Shown piece by piece: positions 49,869 through 50,649 of a stretch of DNA of 50,649 bases. The number at the start of each line of letters is the position of its first letter. Position 1 is the stretch's first letter. The translations under genes and the position numbers were made by a program. Source of the stretch: Eubacteriales bacterium (GTDB taxonomy: Bacteria > Bacillota > Clostridia > Oscillospirales > Acutalibacteraceae). The stretch covers positions 1 through 50,649 of the forward strand of contig JAQXUH010000050.1 in NCBI GenBank assembly GCA_029219885.1, given 5' to 3'. The notes under the pieces were generated by a model that saw nothing but the letters and a program-made list of their open reading frames with translations, ran no database searches and was not told the origin of the DNA.

Positions 49869-50649
49869 TCACACATTTTCAAGGCTATGTTCCTTTTTGT
49901 TGTATAAGAACATCCAAATTGCCATTGCACAAATAATTATATATCCCACAAACGACCACAAGTCAGGAACCTGACCGCCTAAGAAGAAATAACCGCTGAT
50001 TGCCGTAAAGATAACATTGGAATAATCGTAGACAGAAATCTCTCTGCTTGGAGCAAATGTATACGCTGCCGTAATACAAAACTGACCGCCTGCGGCACAT
50101 AAACCTACAAGGAGAAGATATATCCACTGCATTTTAGTCATAGGGTGGAAGTTAAAAATAAGATACGGACAGGTTACAAGACAACTGAAAAGGGAAAAGA
50201 AAAATACAGTAAATCTGCCGTTTTCGCCTTTATTGCCCATATGTCTTACGCAGGTATACGCCGCACCTGCACAAACTCCGCCGATAAATCCGCATATTGA
50301 CGGAAACAACTCGGAATTTGCCATAGTCGGCTTGATAACAAACATTGCACCTATAAAGGCGATTCCTATTGCGACTGCCTGTTTCGGCTTAACCTTTTCC
50401 TTTAGGAAAATTGCAGAAAATATCAGCGTAAAGAACGGACTCATTTTATTAAGTATGGCGGCGTCAGCGGTAGATGCCATTTTCGTTGTGGCGTAAAAAT
50501 TGCCGAACACGCCAAGAAGTCCTGCACTTGACCTGATAAGGTGATATTTCAAGCATCCCTTGTGTGGTTTAAAGCTCTCTTTATTTTTCAAAAGGGTAAA
50601 GGTTGCAATAAAAAATGCAACAAGATTTCTGAAAAAAACTTTTTGCAAA
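49869..50649 (-). CDS. DMT-superfamily (EamA) transporter, N terminus outside window
   Basis: At least 260 residues; the open frame reaches the window edge, so the first helix or two are missing. About 8 helices are seen in two EamA repeats. The second has WIYLLLVGLCAAGGQFCITAAYTFAPSREISVYDYSNVIFTAISGYFFLGG, a typical EamA block. The first has ASTADAAILNKMSPFFTLIFSAIFLKEKVKPKQAVAIGIAFIGAMFVIKP. It exports or imports a small metabolite of unknown nature. Confidence 0.88.
   Translation of the reverse strand, partial: LQKVFFRNLVAFFIATFTLLKNKESFKPHKGCLKYHLIRSSAGLLGVFGNFYATTKMASTADAAILNKMSPFFTLIFSAIFLKEKVKPKQAVAIGIAFIGAMFVIKPTMANSELFPSICGFIGGVCAGAAYTCVRHMGNKGENGRFTVFFFSLFSCLVTCPYLIFNFHPMTKMQWIYLLLVGLCAAGGQFCITAAYTFAPSREISVYDYSNVIFTAISGYFFLGGQVPDLWSFVGYIIICAMAIWMFLYNKKEHSLENV

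Overview
The window looks like a chromosomal segment of a low-GC, Gram-positive anaerobe of the class Clostridia, probably a gut Oscillospirales/Ruminococcaceae-type organism. The reasons are AGGAGG-type ribosome binding sites, TTGACA/TATAAT promoters, a Firmicute rpoA-rplQ pair, cdaA-cdaR, BspA-type leucine-rich repeat surface proteins, an RsiV-like anti-sigma factor, and a CooC / 2-hydroxyacyl-CoA dehydratase-type iron-sulfur cluster. The species assignment is inference. No tRNA, rRNA, CRISPR array, insertion sequence or prophage was recognised.

Layout. 1-0.6 kb: end of rpoA, and rplQ. 0.6-2 kb: a GtrA-like membrane protein, then the riboflavin transporter ribU under an FMN riboswitch. 2-7.5 kb: a locus of unknown substrate with an FGGY sugar kinase and a TetR regulator facing a class III aminotransferase and a two-domain class II aldolase. 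Two tandem 16-bp palindromes sit just downstream of the aminotransferase promoter and look like the regulator's operators. 7.5-8.9 kb: a DUF3343-like protein coupled to a cysteine-desulfurase-like enzyme. 9-11.2 kb: cdaA-cdaR (c-di-AMP synthesis). 11.2-12.7 kb: hisC and a small membrane protein. 12.9-16.4 kb: a zinc-uptake-type operon (small Cys/His membrane protein, binding lipoprotein, ATPase, permease, OB-fold-like lipoprotein) with an RNA-structured leader. 16.6-20 kb: two tandem BspA-like secreted proteins with almost identical C-terminal modules. 20.2-22.6 kb: a polar amino acid ABC transporter, then an M28 peptidase and a MATE exporter. 25.4-29.9 kb: a GPH sugar symporter, iolB, and the ktrAB potassium transporter genes. 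29.9-33.2 kb: a PglF/CapD-type nucleotide-sugar dehydratase and a membrane-anchored CHAP protein. 33.4-37.3 kb: a serine hydrolase and a divergent EF-G paralogue.

37.4-42.6 kb holds the most unusual locus. It is a tight six-gene operon: a CooC-like ATPase, two different HgdB/D-family iron-sulfur proteins, an HgdC-type activator ATPase, a 52-aa membrane protein, and a 232-aa protein that resembles the middle domain of acetyl-CoA synthase but lacks its A-cluster domain. No acyl-CoA transferase or dehydrogenase is nearby, so an ordinary amino-acid fermentation role is doubtful. It may build or use a special metal cluster.

42.6-46.2 kb: an MBOAT acyltransferase, an SGNH hydrolase, an ECF sigma factor and an RsiV-like anti-sigma in one operon. 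This resembles the sigV-rsiV-oatA lysozyme-resistance module but with a two-protein O-acetyltransferase. 46.3-50.6 kb: a GPH symporter with a metallophosphoesterase, nrdR, and a truncated DMT transporter at the window edge.
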